64,000 bases of DNA. Origin: Rhizodiscina lignyota. Lineage: Eukaryota; Ascomycota; Dothideomycetes; Aulographales; Rhizodiscinaceae. This document shows, one piece after another, positions 20,343-31,890 of this stretch. A program made the position numbers and the translations under genes. The stretch is from assembly GCA_010015805.1 (NCBI GenBank), contig ML978125.1:1674001-1738000 (forward strand), given 5' to 3'. Position 1 is the first letter of the stretch. Each line of letters begins with the position of its first letter. Under the pieces are notes generated by a model. It saw only the letters and a list, made by a program, of their open reading frames with translations. It had not been told where the DNA came from and did no database searches.

Positions 20343-21175
20343 CTACAGCACCAGCGCGAAGCCGGCAAACACGCCGCCCAAGACGAGCGCCAGGCCGTAC
20401 GTCCTGCCCACGTCGATCATCAGCGCCGTGCCGCTGTTGCCGGACACGCCGCCGCTGCCCTGGCCATCGCTGCCGCTGTCGCTGCCGCCGGACGCAGACG
20501 GCGAGCTGCCGCCCAGCGTGGCGAACTGCGTGGCCGAGGCGTCGGAGCCGGTGGCCGACGAGCCCGACGTCGCCGTCTTCGAGTGCGTCGAGGTGATGGT
20601 GGAGGTGTTGACGCGCTTGGGGTTCTGCGCACCGCACGGGTGGTCGGAGCTGTGGCGCTGCGGGTTAGTAAGACCGTCTTGGAAAGTGTTGGGAGGGGAG
20701 AACGTACCGGCACGCACTCGAGCAAGCGTTGTCCTGGCCGCAGCCTGTGACGCACTGGTTGGCGAACTCGGTGCACTCGAAGTAGGGTATCGTCTGCGAG
20801 TACTGCGACGCGTTGGGCGATTGGCCGTTCCAGCAGACGCAGTCGAAGTCGAGGGTTTTCTGTCAGGGCCGCAAGTCAGTACGATGGTAACTGCAATTGA
20901 GAAGTTCGTGGAGAGGAGATGGAGACGTACAGCATCGCAGTCGTTGGCGGTTGTGGCGGCGTTGTCTCCCGGATACTGCAGGCAGAGCAGCGGGCACGAG
21001 GTCTGCTGTGCTGTGCACCATTGTTCTGCAACTCGTGTCAGCCATTGTGCCGGTCTTCTGCTCGAGAGAGAGTCTTACGCCTTATATCGAGGTCTATGCT
21101 GCTAGGGTCGATGCTTTGGGCGAGGGAGAGGCCGGTCAGGGCAGAGATGATGGGGAGGACGGTGGTGAAGAGCAT
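20343..21175 (-). CDS. DUF7707-type secreted, Cys-rich, GPI-anchored protein
   Basis: Four exons (21175-21079, 21025-20931, 20859-20708, 20649-20343) with introns of 53, 71 and 58 bp give 216 residues, and all phases close. A signal peptide ends near LSLAQS. The Cys-rich domain (about residues 30-120) has WCTAQQTSCPLLCLQ, CVCWNG, YSQTIPYFECTEF and CSSACRSDHPCGA, the pattern I know from the fungal DUF7707 family. A Ser/Thr/Gly-rich stalk follows, then a hydrophobic tail suited to GPI attachment. It should be displayed at the cell surface or wall. The function of the family is unknown. It is divergent from the Ypt35-like gene. Confidence 0.82.
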
Positions 21176-22381
21176 TGTGTATGGCGGGGAGAGGAATGTG
21201 ATTAGGCGTAAAATCTACAGATGGAAAGACAATATTAGTGAGTTGTATAGGTGTGAGAGGCAGAAGCCATTGAGACACGTTATGTAGGGGACAGGAATGC
21301 GGTGGCACCTACCTGATTTGATGGTTGATCTCGGAGGTATGGGGACCCAGACGATTGACGGCTCGCTTCAACGAGAGGAAAGGGGGATTAGCGATTAAAA
21401 GGTAGCTGGTGAACAGTATGTGCAGCGAATGTAGAGGAAGAAGAGAAGAAGAGCAGAAGCGAGGGAATTGCACTCTCTCTGGGTGAGACGTGCGCGAGCG
21501 CTGTTGCCGTGGCAGAGAGTTGGCTGGGCTGGCTGATGGCTTGAGGCTTTTGTGTCTCTCACCACACTCCTATGTATTTGTCCGCGGCTAGCCCGAGGCA
21601 GCGACGCTGCAGCAAGGGTCCCTTAGTCTGCGCCCGAACGGGCACTATGGCGCCCAGATGGGACCCACACAGGCCCCCCTGGGCCCGCGAGAGATCTGTG
21701 CTACCACTGTCCACCTCCACCACCGCTGTGCTCCAAGCCCGTGTGATCTGCGAATCTCCGCTGTGCGGTGTGATTTAGTGAGCAGCCGCAGCTTCCCCGG
21801 ACGGCCTGTGGATTTATCCATGTCCTCAGTGCTGGCGCGAGTGGTTGGGAATTCGAGGACAGCGTGAAGCACAATGCAAGTCGTCTGCAAAAGGTGTGGA
21901 GAAGACGCTATCAATTGGGAGCCAGGAGCGCCGTCGCTTTTCAGCCGCGTGCATCGATTCTGCAAGTCAGAGCGTCGCCCGCCAATTGAGACGGGCATGC
22001 ACCGAAGGGTTGCGCGGCCAGCTTCGTTTTCGCAGCAAACGCTCCATCTCCACCACACGATGTGAAGAGACTTCGTGCAGGCCTCATCCCACCAGCCTCA
22101 CGCCCCCCGCTGCACCTCGCATCTTTAAACAATTGACCCCACTGCACCGCTCCCCAACCATTGTTTTTCGCTTCAGCCTTTTCCGCTTGCACGCCCTCTC
22201 AGCCTCTGCCGTTTGCCGCGTCTGACTGAAGCGAGCTAGAACGCTTTCCCCCAAATCCAGCTCCTGCTCCTATCGCCCGCTGCACTTCTCCCCGCCACTG
22301 CCACCTACCTTACTGGCCGTACAGCGGATCTCCGGCCAGGCGCACGTCTCCCTTCAGCTACTCACCTGCCTACCTAGATGG
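21176..22381. other. Intergenic region, divergent promoter
   Basis: About 1.2 kb between divergent genes. It has GA-rich tracts (21430-21450) and pyrimidine-rich stretches (22080-22370) typical of fungal 5' regions. An out-of-frame ATG at 22378 lies 4 bp before the chosen Ypt35 start. No gene is supported. Confidence 0.5.
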
Positions 22382-23410
22382 ATGGACTCAGAGCCCACTC
22401 CCTCGCATGAAGCTCCGGCTGCTGCCGCCGCACCCAACGACGACGATGATCTCCCCTCCGACCTGTCCTCACCACCGCCCGTCGTGAGCCCGCCGTACTG
22501 GCAGACGCAGCACGCCCGCAGCTGGTCCAACGGCTCGCTCGACCGCTCGCGCCCCGCCCCGATCGCGCTCGAGGACCACGAGGAGCTGGGCAGCGAGACG
22601 AGCAAGGCGCTGTGGGCGAAGCACGTCACCGTCGACGAGCCCGTGGTGGTGAGTGGCAACGCGCCGTCTGGCCTCGGCGCGTACGTTGTCTGGAACTGCA
22701 CGGTCGACACGCTAGACGTGAGTAACACATCGAAATCATCCTTTCTCCCCCATCTCCTTCTTGCCCCTCCCAGGCAATACATTGGACGCCCCTAAAATTA
22801 GCCGCGTTTGTCGAGCCTCCGCCTGCGTGTGGTCGACGGTCACGTCACGCTTGCGGGGATCGGATCCGTTTTGCTGGAAATGCCAATTGCTCACGAAACA
22901 TCGCTCTGACAGGGTGGGCCTATCCGCCTGCGCAAACGGTAAGCAAGCCTCGCATTCTCGCCTCGCCTCTTTCCCTTTTCTGCTGTTATGGTTGCATGTG
23001 GTCTCGTATGTATCTGCAAAGACCAAACATGTGAAACTGATAGCTCGTGCGTTTCAGCTATTCCGAGTTCGATAAGCTGCGTCATAACCTTGTCCGCACA
23101 TTTCCACACGCCAACGGCGCCATCCCTCCTCTACCGCCGAAATCTGTAATATGTGAGTCCCCCACCACTACAGTATCTACTAATTGATGGCTCCGCCCTT
23201 ACGCTTCGATGCTAAGGCTGATGTGACCTTGTAGACAAATTCCAACCCAAATTTCTCGAGAAGCGAAAAGCCGGGCTGAGCTACTTTTTGAAGTATGCCT
23301 ATCCTCCTAATCATCTTCGCTTCGATGCTAATGGAACTGTCTCCAGTTGTGTATTATTGAACCCAGAGTTCTCAGGCTCTCCCGTCCTCAAGGACTTTCT
23401 CTTCAATTGA
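22382..23410 (+). CDS. YPT35: PX-domain protein, Ypt35-like
   Basis: Five exons (22382-22717, 22913-22938, 23058-23152, 23235-23292, 23347-23410) give 192 residues. Exon 2 is only 26 bp, yet all phases fit. The N-terminus (about 80 residues) is acidic and proline-rich. The PX domain begins at YVVWNCTVDTLD, continues with GGPIRIRKRYSEFDKLR (the RYSEF phosphoinositide-binding Arg/Tyr, formed across an intron), has PPLPPKS as the PxxP loop, and ends with the FLEKRKAGLSYFL helix. It would bind PI3P on endosomes or vacuoles. In yeast, Ypt35 recruits Vps13 to endosomes and the nucleus-vacuole junction. The name rests on overall layout and length, so another small sorting nexin is possible. Confidence 0.8.
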
Positions 23411-23721
23411 AAACCAGCCGTGTACATACGATAATATTTCTTGCGATCAACACATACATATACGGTGTCACGATTAATGCATAATGACAAGGCGAAGTTG
23501 AACAATTCTCCGAGACTCTCTGCACTCCCTACTACCGGGATGATTGGTTCCACTGCAGTCTCAACATGTGAGACGATTCTATGCTTCTCATGTGCTGCAA
23601 TGTGCTTTCCGAGCCGAGTATTCAACAGCACTGTCGTCTGGCCACGACATTCTATACAAAATTCAGTCTATGGCCCTAATCCCTGACGCCGTGATCCAAA
23701 ATGCATAGAGCATAGCTCGCT
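23411..23721. other. Intergenic region between convergent genes
   Basis: 310 bp between the stops of the PX and LETM1 genes. It holds 3' UTR sequence only. Confidence 0.5.
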
Positions 23722-25494
23722 CTACTTCATCTCCTTGTCCTTCCCATCCGGTTCCTTCGCAAGAACGGCCTCTTTCGACCCCTCCTGCTCGCCCTCCTGC
23801 TCCTTGCCAGCCTCACCAGCCTCGCTAGCCTCCTTACTCTCCTCCTCCCCCTCGTCGATATTATCCCGATCCTTCGGCGTCTCCCTGCCCGTGCTCTCCG
23901 TCTCGCTCTGCTGCACACGCTCCTCCTCAATCAGCTCCTGCTGCTCCTTCAGCACCTCGAGCCGCTGCTTGTTCGTCGCCGCGCCCTCCGCCGTGTGCAC
24001 CTCCAGCTCGATCTCGTGGAACAGCTCCTCGGGGATGCTCGACAGCACCGACTGCAGCGCGTCGATCTGGCTGTTGAACTCGGCGTCCTTGCCCTGTGCG
24101 TACATGAACGCGTTCGACAGCACCAGCAGCGTCGACGGCACCCCGTACTTGAGCCGCAGGTCTAGCCACATCTGCAGGTCGTCGCGCAGCCGGCCCGGGC
24201 TGACGCCGTGCGTGCGCAGGCCGCGCGAGGCCGCGGCAGTCTGCAGCTCGGGCACACTGAGGCTGTCGACGCCCTCGAAGCTGATGGCCCTGTCGTCGCG
24301 CTTGATCTGCCGCATGCGGTGCCGGATCTGGTAGCGCAGCAGGGTGTCGGGCCCGATGGGGTTGAGGTTCATGTAGCGGCAGATGCCGACGAGCTGGGGC
24401 CGGGAGAGGTTGTCGAGGGTGAGGTCGTCTTTGAAGAGTTTGCAGATCTTGATGATGTCGTCGGAAGAGGGGGATTCGCCGCTGGCGCGGATCTAATCGG
24501 ACGGTTAGAACGTGCCACGGAAAAGCTATTATGGACATGTGGAGTAGGATATACCTTGCGGAAGAATTCGGTAAACTCTGCGCGTTTTGCGTCGCTCACC
24601 ATCACCGGGAGGCCGGTTTCCTTCAGCGTTTCGCGGAGGAAGTTGCTCACTTCTTTCCGTGTGGTACGGAGGTTCGTGGCTTTGGCATCCTTCGCGGCTT
24701 TGCCTTCGTATGTGCTAGGTAGTAGGTTGGGAAACAATCTGAGCGCTATTGGCAACAACAATTCGGCGAATGGGACGATGATGAAGACGGAGAAGGGGAC
24801 GAGACGGCTAAGGTCCTGTACTGTACGTTGGAGCTAGAACCATACTATCAGTATCATGTCCACGGCCTATACCATTCCATGAAGATAAACATACCTGGCG
24901 ATGCTCCCTTCTCGTCAACTCATACCCCGCCGCCATCCTCAACGCCAACTTTGAACTGATCTTCACCTCTGTCGCGAGCAACTTCGTCCCGTCCCAATAA
25001 TGCACCACCTCCTTCTTAACCTTCTGCCATAGGGTAAGCTTCTTCCGCTCCTCCTGCTTCTCCACCTCCTTCCCCGTCGCCTTGCCCGCCGCCGCTTTCT
25101 CGGCCGCGAGCTCCGTCAAGCTCTGCGCCTCAACCGCTGCGGTTTTCGGGCTGGACGTAGGCTTATCCTGCGGGATTTTGACATCTGCTCTTGAGACTGA
25201 GTGAGGAGCTGAAGTTTGCTTTGACGCGGAGGCGGACTGGTCTGCTTCGGGCTGCGACTGCGACTCTTTTGGGAGCGGCTTCTTTGCCTCCTCCGAATTG
25301 AATCCCGGTGGCGGAAATTGGCTCGGTGATCCAGAGGGCGTCGACGGCTCGGTGGATATGGCCCTTCGCGGGACCAGCAGCGCAATTGCTGAGACTTGCC
25401 GTGGAAACGCGGTGGACCGCATGCGGAGTGCGCGAGGACCTGCTCCCCTTAGGAGGAGAGGGACGGCCCTCGAGGCGGCTCGATTGGCGGCCAT
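23722..25494 (-). CDS. MDM38: Mitochondrial LETM1-domain protein (Mdm38-like)
   Basis: Three exons (25494-24895, 24833-24555, 24492-23722) with introns of 61 and 62 bp give 549 residues. The first ~50 residues are rich in Arg, Ala and Ser without acids, a mitochondrial presequence. A disordered Pro/Ser linker follows, then a helix pair leading to one membrane segment (about residues 208-232, LVPFSVFIIVPFAELLLPI). The LETM1 ribosome-binding domain follows (LSRPQLVGICRYMNLNPIGPD, LRYQIRHRMRQIKRDD). The tail is strongly Glu-rich. Known role: inner-membrane protein for K+/H+ exchange and binding of mitochondrial ribosomes, needed for membrane insertion of respiratory subunits. Identification is firm; only the start could shift. 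Confidence 0.93.
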
Positions 25495-26304
25495 GGTCGG
25501 GAATAGAAGTCGTAAGGAACGTATGTTATGCTGTACCGGTGTAGAAAGTCATGGAGCGTTGAAGGAGAGTGTAGTTGCTTGGTTGAGGAGTGGCAGATGT
25601 GCCGTATGCGGTCTGCAACATTTTGGTAGGGGGGTACCTGACGCTAGACTGTTTTCGGATGTAGCTATGTAGACGTCACTTCACTCCATGTGAATTGCTC
25701 GAAATTTCCAAGTCAAATTGCCGCACATCTATCTTCCGCTGCTCGCACACGCATTGGTCGAGCTAGTTCGACCTTGGTCCTTCTTCCTAGAAGTCGATCC
25801 GGCGGACTTGCACGCTTAAAGACGTCGGCAGAGATTCGATCAAACGCCAGCTGCGTATTGCCTGGACATCCATTTGCTCCTCATGGGTGTCCTTCCCATT
25901 CCCTGTGGATGCACCGGTCGATCCCAACTTGACCATAATTCGCGGTATATTCGCACAGGTCAAACTCGGGCGCTGTTACGTTCCGTGAGCAAGTCGGGAA
26001 GCACTCTGCAAAAGTAGCCGCTAGTTGGAATCCCCCACTCGCGTCGTTTCCAATATTCGGACATATCGTCCTTTTCCAAGAAAAGAGCATGTGGAATTAT
26101 GGGGGTGTCTTTGTCGATGTTTTTATATGCTGCTAGAGCTGCCGATTCGCGATTTTCGGAGACAGTCCTGAGTGCACCAAATTATGCTCGAATAGCGGAC
26201 CAACCATTTCCAAGGGTGCACGCTCAAATTCTGCTATGAGACACTCCCAAGGATGACAGCGGACATCCAAAAAATTTAATATAAATAAGGAAAAAGAGTA
26301 TGAC

Positions 26305-26468
26305 AAAAAAGTCAAAAAGAATAGGCCCAACCGAGATTCGAACGGGGGTCGAATCGAAGTTGGGCCTAGTTCCCATAAACCCCACAGCCCCAGCCGGTTG
26401 GCTGGAGGTGTGCAAGGAGGTAGCTTAGCTCAAGTCAGGGTGCGGCTAACCGCTGAGCCATACTACCT
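26305..26468 (-). ncRNA. Pol III-like transcription unit, tRNA-related or SINE-like
   Basis: Read on the minus strand, a perfect A box (TGGCTCAGCGG, 26460-26450) is followed about 106 bp later by a B box (GTTCGAATCTC, 26343-26333), then T-runs of five (26318-26314) and six (26310-26305) that match Pol III terminators. The spacing is larger than in a normal tRNA, and the 5' end (GGTAGTA) does not pair with the 3' end. It is therefore not a plain tRNA. It could be a tRNA pseudogene, a tRNA-derived SINE copy, or a small non-coding RNA gene. Transcription is inferred from the boxes only. Confidence 0.4.
26323..26367. repeat. Inverted repeat forming a tRNA-like minihelix
   Basis: AGGCCCAAC (26323-26331) pairs perfectly with GTTGGGCCT (26359-26367), and inside it GATTCGA (26335-26341) pairs with TCGAATC (26349-26355) around a 7-base loop. 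The B box lies inside the hairpin, so the fold resembles an acceptor plus T-arm. Confidence 0.7.
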
Positions 26469-26894
26469 ATTCGTCCGACAGTTGCTAATTCGAAATTGTA
26501 TATATAGTTAAGAATATACCTAACACTGAGCCTCTGCAGCCTCCTGAACCCTGCGGGGCCTTCGCAAACTGCCTTTCTATCTGAAGTCGAGCAATCTGTC
26601 GCCCCGCTGTCTGCCTAACCACAAACAAAAGGGCTCCTTGTCAACAGTCCCGATCATATGCACTTTCTTTCAGCATCTCACTTCCAAACAACCTCCACAC
26701 AAATTCTACACAACTCCTGAAAGAATCAAAGACAGGCCTCACACCACAACATCAAATAAGAGGTCAGCAGCTGTGCATTATATTATACTCCTAATTTGAA
26801 GTATGCAGGTTTTCGGGCGACACTCCCAACAACCGCACGCTAGCGGACGACTTGAGATCTTCGACAGGACCACCGCACCACACCTTTGAACATC

Positions 26895-27389
26895 ATGGGG
26901 GGTTACAAATTGGTGAACAGAGGCGAAGCGATGACACCGGCCGATAATCGCGATACCGGTGATGCCATGGATATGAGCGATGAGCCCCAGGTCGCGCCAA
27001 ATCCCGGCATTCTCATCACTTCGCCTAACGGCACTGAAACTGCTCCCGACGGGGGAACGCCTGAGGAAGCGTTTCTCCGAAGGATGGCAACGGGCACGGA
27101 ACAGGGCAGCCGCGCCGCAAGTTCACCACCACCGCCGGCATCCCAGCCATCCACCAGCAATGTGCCTCTAACTAGGGCCAGCGACACAGACGCCAGCACC
27201 ACGGCCTTCGACTTGGACACCAGCTCCGACGACGAGAGTCCCCCAGCTGCCGCTCGGCGTGTCCTCCCTCTTCCCCGTCGCGCCAGGACGCAGGCGTCGA
27301 ACAGCAGCGGGCATGCAGAAAGCAGCCAGCAGAGCCCTACGAACGAGCAGACGGATCTGGGTGTCACGGAGGAGGGCCAGCGACGTTAG
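26895..27389 (+). CDS. Hypothetical disordered protein
   Basis: An open frame of 164 residues from ATG 26895 (the frame is open back to 26886 only through a TTG codon). The composition is rich in Asp, Ser, Thr, Pro and Ala with no hydrophobic core. There is an acidic patch (DLDTSSDDE) followed by a basic one (RRVLPLPRRARTQ). No known domain is recognised. It could be a short transcription-related or linker-type protein, an exon of a larger gene, or a chance ORF in GC-rich DNA. It lies next to the Pol III-like element in a gene-poor patch. Confidence 0.4.
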   Translation: MGGYKLVNRGEAMTPADNRDTGDAMDMSDEPQVAPNPGILITSPNGTETAPDGGTPEEAFLRRMATGTEQGSRAASSPPPPASQPSTSNVPLTRASDTDASTTAFDLDTSSDDESPPAAARRVLPLPRRARTQASNSSGHAESSQQSPTNEQTDLGVTEEGQRR

Positions 27390-28205
27390 GCTTGGGTGCT
27401 CTGAGGGAGCTGAACGGGCTGAATGAAGCTTTCGTCGATCTCGCAGACCCCGTTGAGTACGCACCGGTCGCGAAAGAACTAGCGTTCACGTAGTACGACG
27501 AAATTGAAAGAACGAATTTACTTCGCGCTTCAAGAACTTCATGCATGTTGTGTACGATCGCTTCGGAATAACGATTTTTGGGCAGCTAATGGCTTCATAA
27601 CATCCATTCTCTTACGTCCCTTTCCCTCTCTCGACTTCGTCACATAACGCCTTGAATATTGATAGCCAATGGAAGCGCTGTTCCTCCATTACAATCTCAC
27701 AGCCTGAAAAGCTTCCTTATGTCTGAAATCTGCTTGTTCCTATCGTAACCGCACTGCACTTGAACTCTGAGCATAATCTACAACGCCCTTTCTTCTAAAG
27801 CAATCGCGCTGGGCATCAAACTTTGAGACGATATTGAATTGCTGCTCTTCTTCTCTAACCGCATAGTCCTTTGGCGTCTATGAGCATCTGAAATGCCCTG
27901 CATTCCGTCGTAACTGTACAGTGTGCTAATTTGGAACAGATGCTGATACGTTATTCCTCTACCGCGGCCCTACGACATTTGCATCTTCAATTATTTTTTT
28001 TGTCAACCCATTCAATTTCTCTTGTATTAAAGGCGATGAATTCCCGATCGCGGATGTTATTTGCGCCGTGGCCGGGTGCTTCTTCCTTAGAGGTAATCGC
28101 CGCGTAGCGGACGATAACCTTCGACCGACGACATCTCTCGACCTATAGCCACTTCATCTATTACCTTCCCTAATCCATCACATCTCCCTTCTTATATTTA
28201 TCAGT
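27390..28205. other. Intergenic region, relatively AT-rich
   Basis: About 815 bp with scattered A/T runs and no supported gene or repeat. It is the softest composition in the window together with the damaged gene that follows. Confidence 0.45.
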
Positions 28206-29041
28206 ATGACGTCTGTATTTAAAGTTGTTAATCTATCCTATAAAGAAGACGACTCTAACGTCGATAAAGACTTCGAGGGCGAAGAGGACCTTGAAGGCAC
28301 GCTATCTACATTATCTTTTAAGAAAGACGATCTTAAGGTACTTGTAGTCGATAAATCACCTGAGGATCACTAGGAGCCCATATCTGAAGATAAAGACGGA
28401 GAAGAAGAAGACTATTTCCTCGAACAAGAATGCTTTAGCCGTGAACAGCTACTAGCTAGGGAAGACGTGGAACCGGAAGATGAGGACTTCGACAACCTTG
28501 AAGTCAAGCATAAGGACGATTTGCATAACGAAGATATGCATAGCTCATGGACGAACACGAGCATGGTTTGAAGGATAAAGACATAGAAGCACCCAAAGAT
28601 AAGCAAGAACATAGTTCAAATAATGAAGTCCTCGATTACTCTAGACATTACCACGATGACGTTAACCACGAAGATGAAGGCAGCCAAGATTCAGACAGCG
28701 AAGATGAAGTGTGGAAAGCCAAGCAGTACGCGATATCGAAGAGGATCCGCGACCGAAAGATAAAGGACCCGGCGTATAAAGCAGCATATAATACCAAGAA
28801 GTTAGCATATCGCAATTCCGTCAAGCATACTACAAAGTTCAAAGCTACTGCCGCTGACGCTGATAAGAAGCGCCGCGAGAATCATAGGGCTCTTGATATA
28901 CCAGACAACAAATTTCGAAGATGTAATCCCTGTGGTAAATGGGTGGTCGCCGCGCCTGTTTTCTGGGAAAAATTGAGGCAAAACGACATGTGCGGAAAGA
29001 CAAAGGTGTCGGGCCGAGCGTTTAGAAATATCCCAAGGTGA
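28206..29041 (+). pseudogene. Acidic hypothetical protein, decayed gene or gene with two tiny introns
   Basis: ATG 28206 opens a highly acidic, Lys-rich frame interrupted by TAG at 28371 and by a frame change near 28540; a second frame then runs to the stop at 29041. Two readings fit. One is a pseudogene with one nonsense change and one indel. The other is a live gene with introns 28338-28373 (36 bp) and 28503-28543 (41 bp), both GT..AG and both restoring frame; 36 bp is below the usual fungal minimum. The C-terminal part has Arg/Lys-rich helices and a Cys cluster (CNPCGK, later MCGKTK) like a small zinc site. Codon use (ATA, TAT, GAT, AAA) differs from the neighbours. No family is recognised. 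Confidence 0.5.
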
Positions 29042-29156
29042 TCGCGCTAAGCGCGCGTATGTCGCTTAATACAACGACGTGCCTACGAGATGAGGAAATG
29101 GGGAACGGAACAAACCTCACTTTACATGGCCTTTGCAGCTCATTAAACGCTTGAAG

Positions 29157-31890
29157 ATGCCACCGTCTGGTGCAGATGGCGCGGCAGCCTCTGGCCGTAC
29201 TCTGTTTGCCAGAGGTGCTCCCACTTTCGACCTCGAGACTTTCTCGGTAAGGATTGTAGCTCAAGTTATTCTTTGAGTTCTCTTACTAAGACCATAGCAG
29301 AGCAAAGACTTCATAGTCAAGGATTTTATAGAGGCGCTGTCAGACAGCGCTGTTCCTGCCAGCCGGCGATCTGGCCCATCCAGCGCCCAGTGTATGGCGA
29401 GACTCCAATCCTGAAACTACGAGTCGTTAACAGCACCTTACAGCCGCGTTCGACCCGAAACCGCTCATTCGTACATTCGAAGCCGCCGTCTCACGACTAG
29501 GCGCCCTTTCAGAAGAGCTCGAGACTCACGAGAACGAACTCTCGGGCTCCGTCCGACGCGCCGAAGCGCAGCACAACCAAAACGTCGCGTCGCTCGAGAA
29601 GAAGCTAGAGGGTGCCATTGAATCCTTCAACCGCCTTGACAGCTCCCTTAATGGCGGTGTCGTTGATGGCAGCGACGGTGATGCTGGCGGAAATGTAGCC
29701 ATGCGGATAGGAGAACGGCTGGAGGAGTTGGACAAACAAAGACAACGAGCTCAGGACGCGAAGTTTCTCATACAATGCTGGGTTGAGGTCAGCGAAAAGG
29801 GACGGTTATCTACTCTTGAAGATGTGCGGCGGATAGGAGGCAGCGAGGGCAAAGTACGATGTGCGCATATAGCCAGGCAACTTCTCAGACTGAGCGCGAG
29901 ACTTGATTCAGGGCCATCACCAGCAGTGAACGGCGCAGCACGGAATGGGGCCAATGGTGTCAATGGTGTCAGCTCAAGCAAGCATCCGACCAGAGAGATT
30001 ATCGAAAAGTTCCTCGAGCAGTTGGAGAAGGATTTGCTAAAGGAATTCGACGATCATTACAGAAAGGCAAACTTTGAAGCCATGAAAGAATGCGCTGTTG
30101 CCTTGAGAGATTTCAATGACGGAGCCAGTGTCATGGCACTCTTCGTCAACCAGCACCAATTCTTCATCGACCGCAGCCAACTAATTACCGAAGAGATCAC
30201 TGGAGATAACGAGTCATGGGAGCGACTGGCGGACCCAGACGCGGAGCCTCCAGGCGTTGAGCCCAGCCTTCAGTCACTGGTTGATGAAGTGCGACTTGTC
30301 GTGCAGGAAGAATCCTTCATCATCAAGCGGGCCTTCCCTTATTATGACGAAGTCTTACAACGGTTTCTTCAGCGTGTCTTCCAGCAGTCTGTCCAACAGC
30401 GCCTTGAAATGGTACTAGAGAAGGCCAACTCCATATCATCTCTAGCATTCCTCCGGTCTCTCCATTCCGCTCGGAGCTACATCAATACTTTAGTAGAAGA
30501 ACTCAAAGCTCATGGGTTGACTGAGCATCCGGAGCCAGTGTCCTCCCAGATTGCCGCAACCCTCGATCAGCAACTGGACGAGCTCTTCGTCCCTTATTTT
30601 GTCGGTTCATCCTACATTGAACGCGAAAAGCGCAACCTCGAGGAACTCTATTCCTCACTCCTCTTCAAATTCACAACCTACCACTCCCGCCGAAGAAAAA
30701 TGCCCACCACCATGATTGCTGCGCTCAGTCAGCGAAGTCGGGAAATGATGGCTTCCGCGCGCGATGCGTACATAGACCGACTCGACTCCACAGATCTGCC
30801 GGCCTCGCAGAAAGCGATGCTCCTGCGCGTCGCAGGCCTCAAGGACGCCGACAACGAAAAGAAGGCTGAAATCGAAGTATCAGAAGAGGACGGCGCGCTC
30901 AGCCTCTCTAATGCAAAGCGCATGCTCAAATGGCTCGCCGAAGGTGTGGGCCGCGGTCTCGAGCTGTCGTCAAGCACCGACACGCCAAAGGACGCGCAAG
31001 CACTCCTTGGCCTCCTGCTCTCCAGCATGGGTGAGATATACGTCGAAACAGCACTCGATGCGACCGCGGAAGTCGCGCTTGCGCAAGAATCCGCGAGGAA
31101 CGAACCAGACCTATCATACCTGCCCCCTCTCCGCAACGCCATATCGATCCTGCACATCCTCCAAACCTCCATCACAACGATGCTCATCCCACTCGCGAAG
31201 CCAAATCTTACCATCCGCCGCGAAATCGACAAGGCGACTGCAGCATCACTGTCCGCTCTAGAAACCAAGATCTCAATAATCCTGAACCGCGCTCTCGACG
31301 CCGCGCTCGCGTGGACCGCAAAGCTGCTCCAGAGCCAGAAGAAGACAGACTTCCGCCCGCGCGAGGAGGACTTGGGAAAGATGGTCGAGACGCTCCAGAC
31401 ACCCACCTGCCTCTCGATATTCCAGTTCCTGTCAAAAGTCGCGGGCTACACGTCCGCAGCGCTCGACGGCGCAAACATGAGCCACTTCCTTGCGGAGCTG
31501 GCGATGGGCCTGAGGGGCCTGCTTCTCGAGCACCTACGCAAGTTCACCGTCAGTCTGGCCGGCGGGCTGATCGTGAGCAAGGACGTAACGAAGTACGTCG
31601 AACTTGTTCGAGGCTGGCCTATCGGGACAAGAGGTGACTCTTCCAGCAGTCCAAAACCTGATGAGCCAGAGACGGAGTTTGAGAGGACAGGAGGCATGGA
31701 GGTTCTAGTGGAAGTCGCCAATTTATTTGTCGTCGGACCAGAGGCGCTGAGGGAGAAGCTGAAGCCTGTTCCTGGTGGGAGTGGACAAGGCGGGCGGAGC
31801 GCAGAGGAGGTGGCAGAATTGAGGGAGTTTGTGAAGAGAAGGGAAGACTTGGGCAGTGTGGGCATGCAGGCTGTTTTGTCTTCCGTCTAA
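29157..31890 (+). CDS. SEC10: Exocyst complex component Sec10
   Basis: Three exons (29157-29246, 29301-29391, 29444-31890) with introns of 54 and 52 bp give 875 residues, the usual length for fungal Sec10. The N-terminal part has TFDLETFSSKDFIVKDFIE, the conserved start. A coiled coil follows (about residues 70-170: LSEELETHENEL and LEEQ/LDKQR stretches), then the long helical-bundle region with FLEQLEKDLLKEFDDHYRKA and the C-terminal RRKMPTTMIAALSQRSREMMA segment. Sec10 is one of eight exocyst subunits that tether secretory vesicles to the plasma membrane at growing tips. Identification rests on sequence style and length. A run of NGVNG repeats near residue 165 is a low-complexity insertion. 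Confidence 0.9.

Larger units (their letters stand above)
25495..26894. other. Intergenic region with Pol III-like element
   Basis: 1.4 kb without a protein gene that I can support. The main content is the A box/B box element at 26305-26468, described separately. The upstream part is the LETM1 promoter. The downstream part (26500-26890) is the likely 5' region of the small ORF at 26895. Confidence 0.5.

Noticed and set aside
19906-21105. 399-codon plus-strand ORF
   Set aside because: It covers the opposite strand of the DUF7707-type gene, whose four exons with Cys motifs, signal and GPI tail explain the region better.
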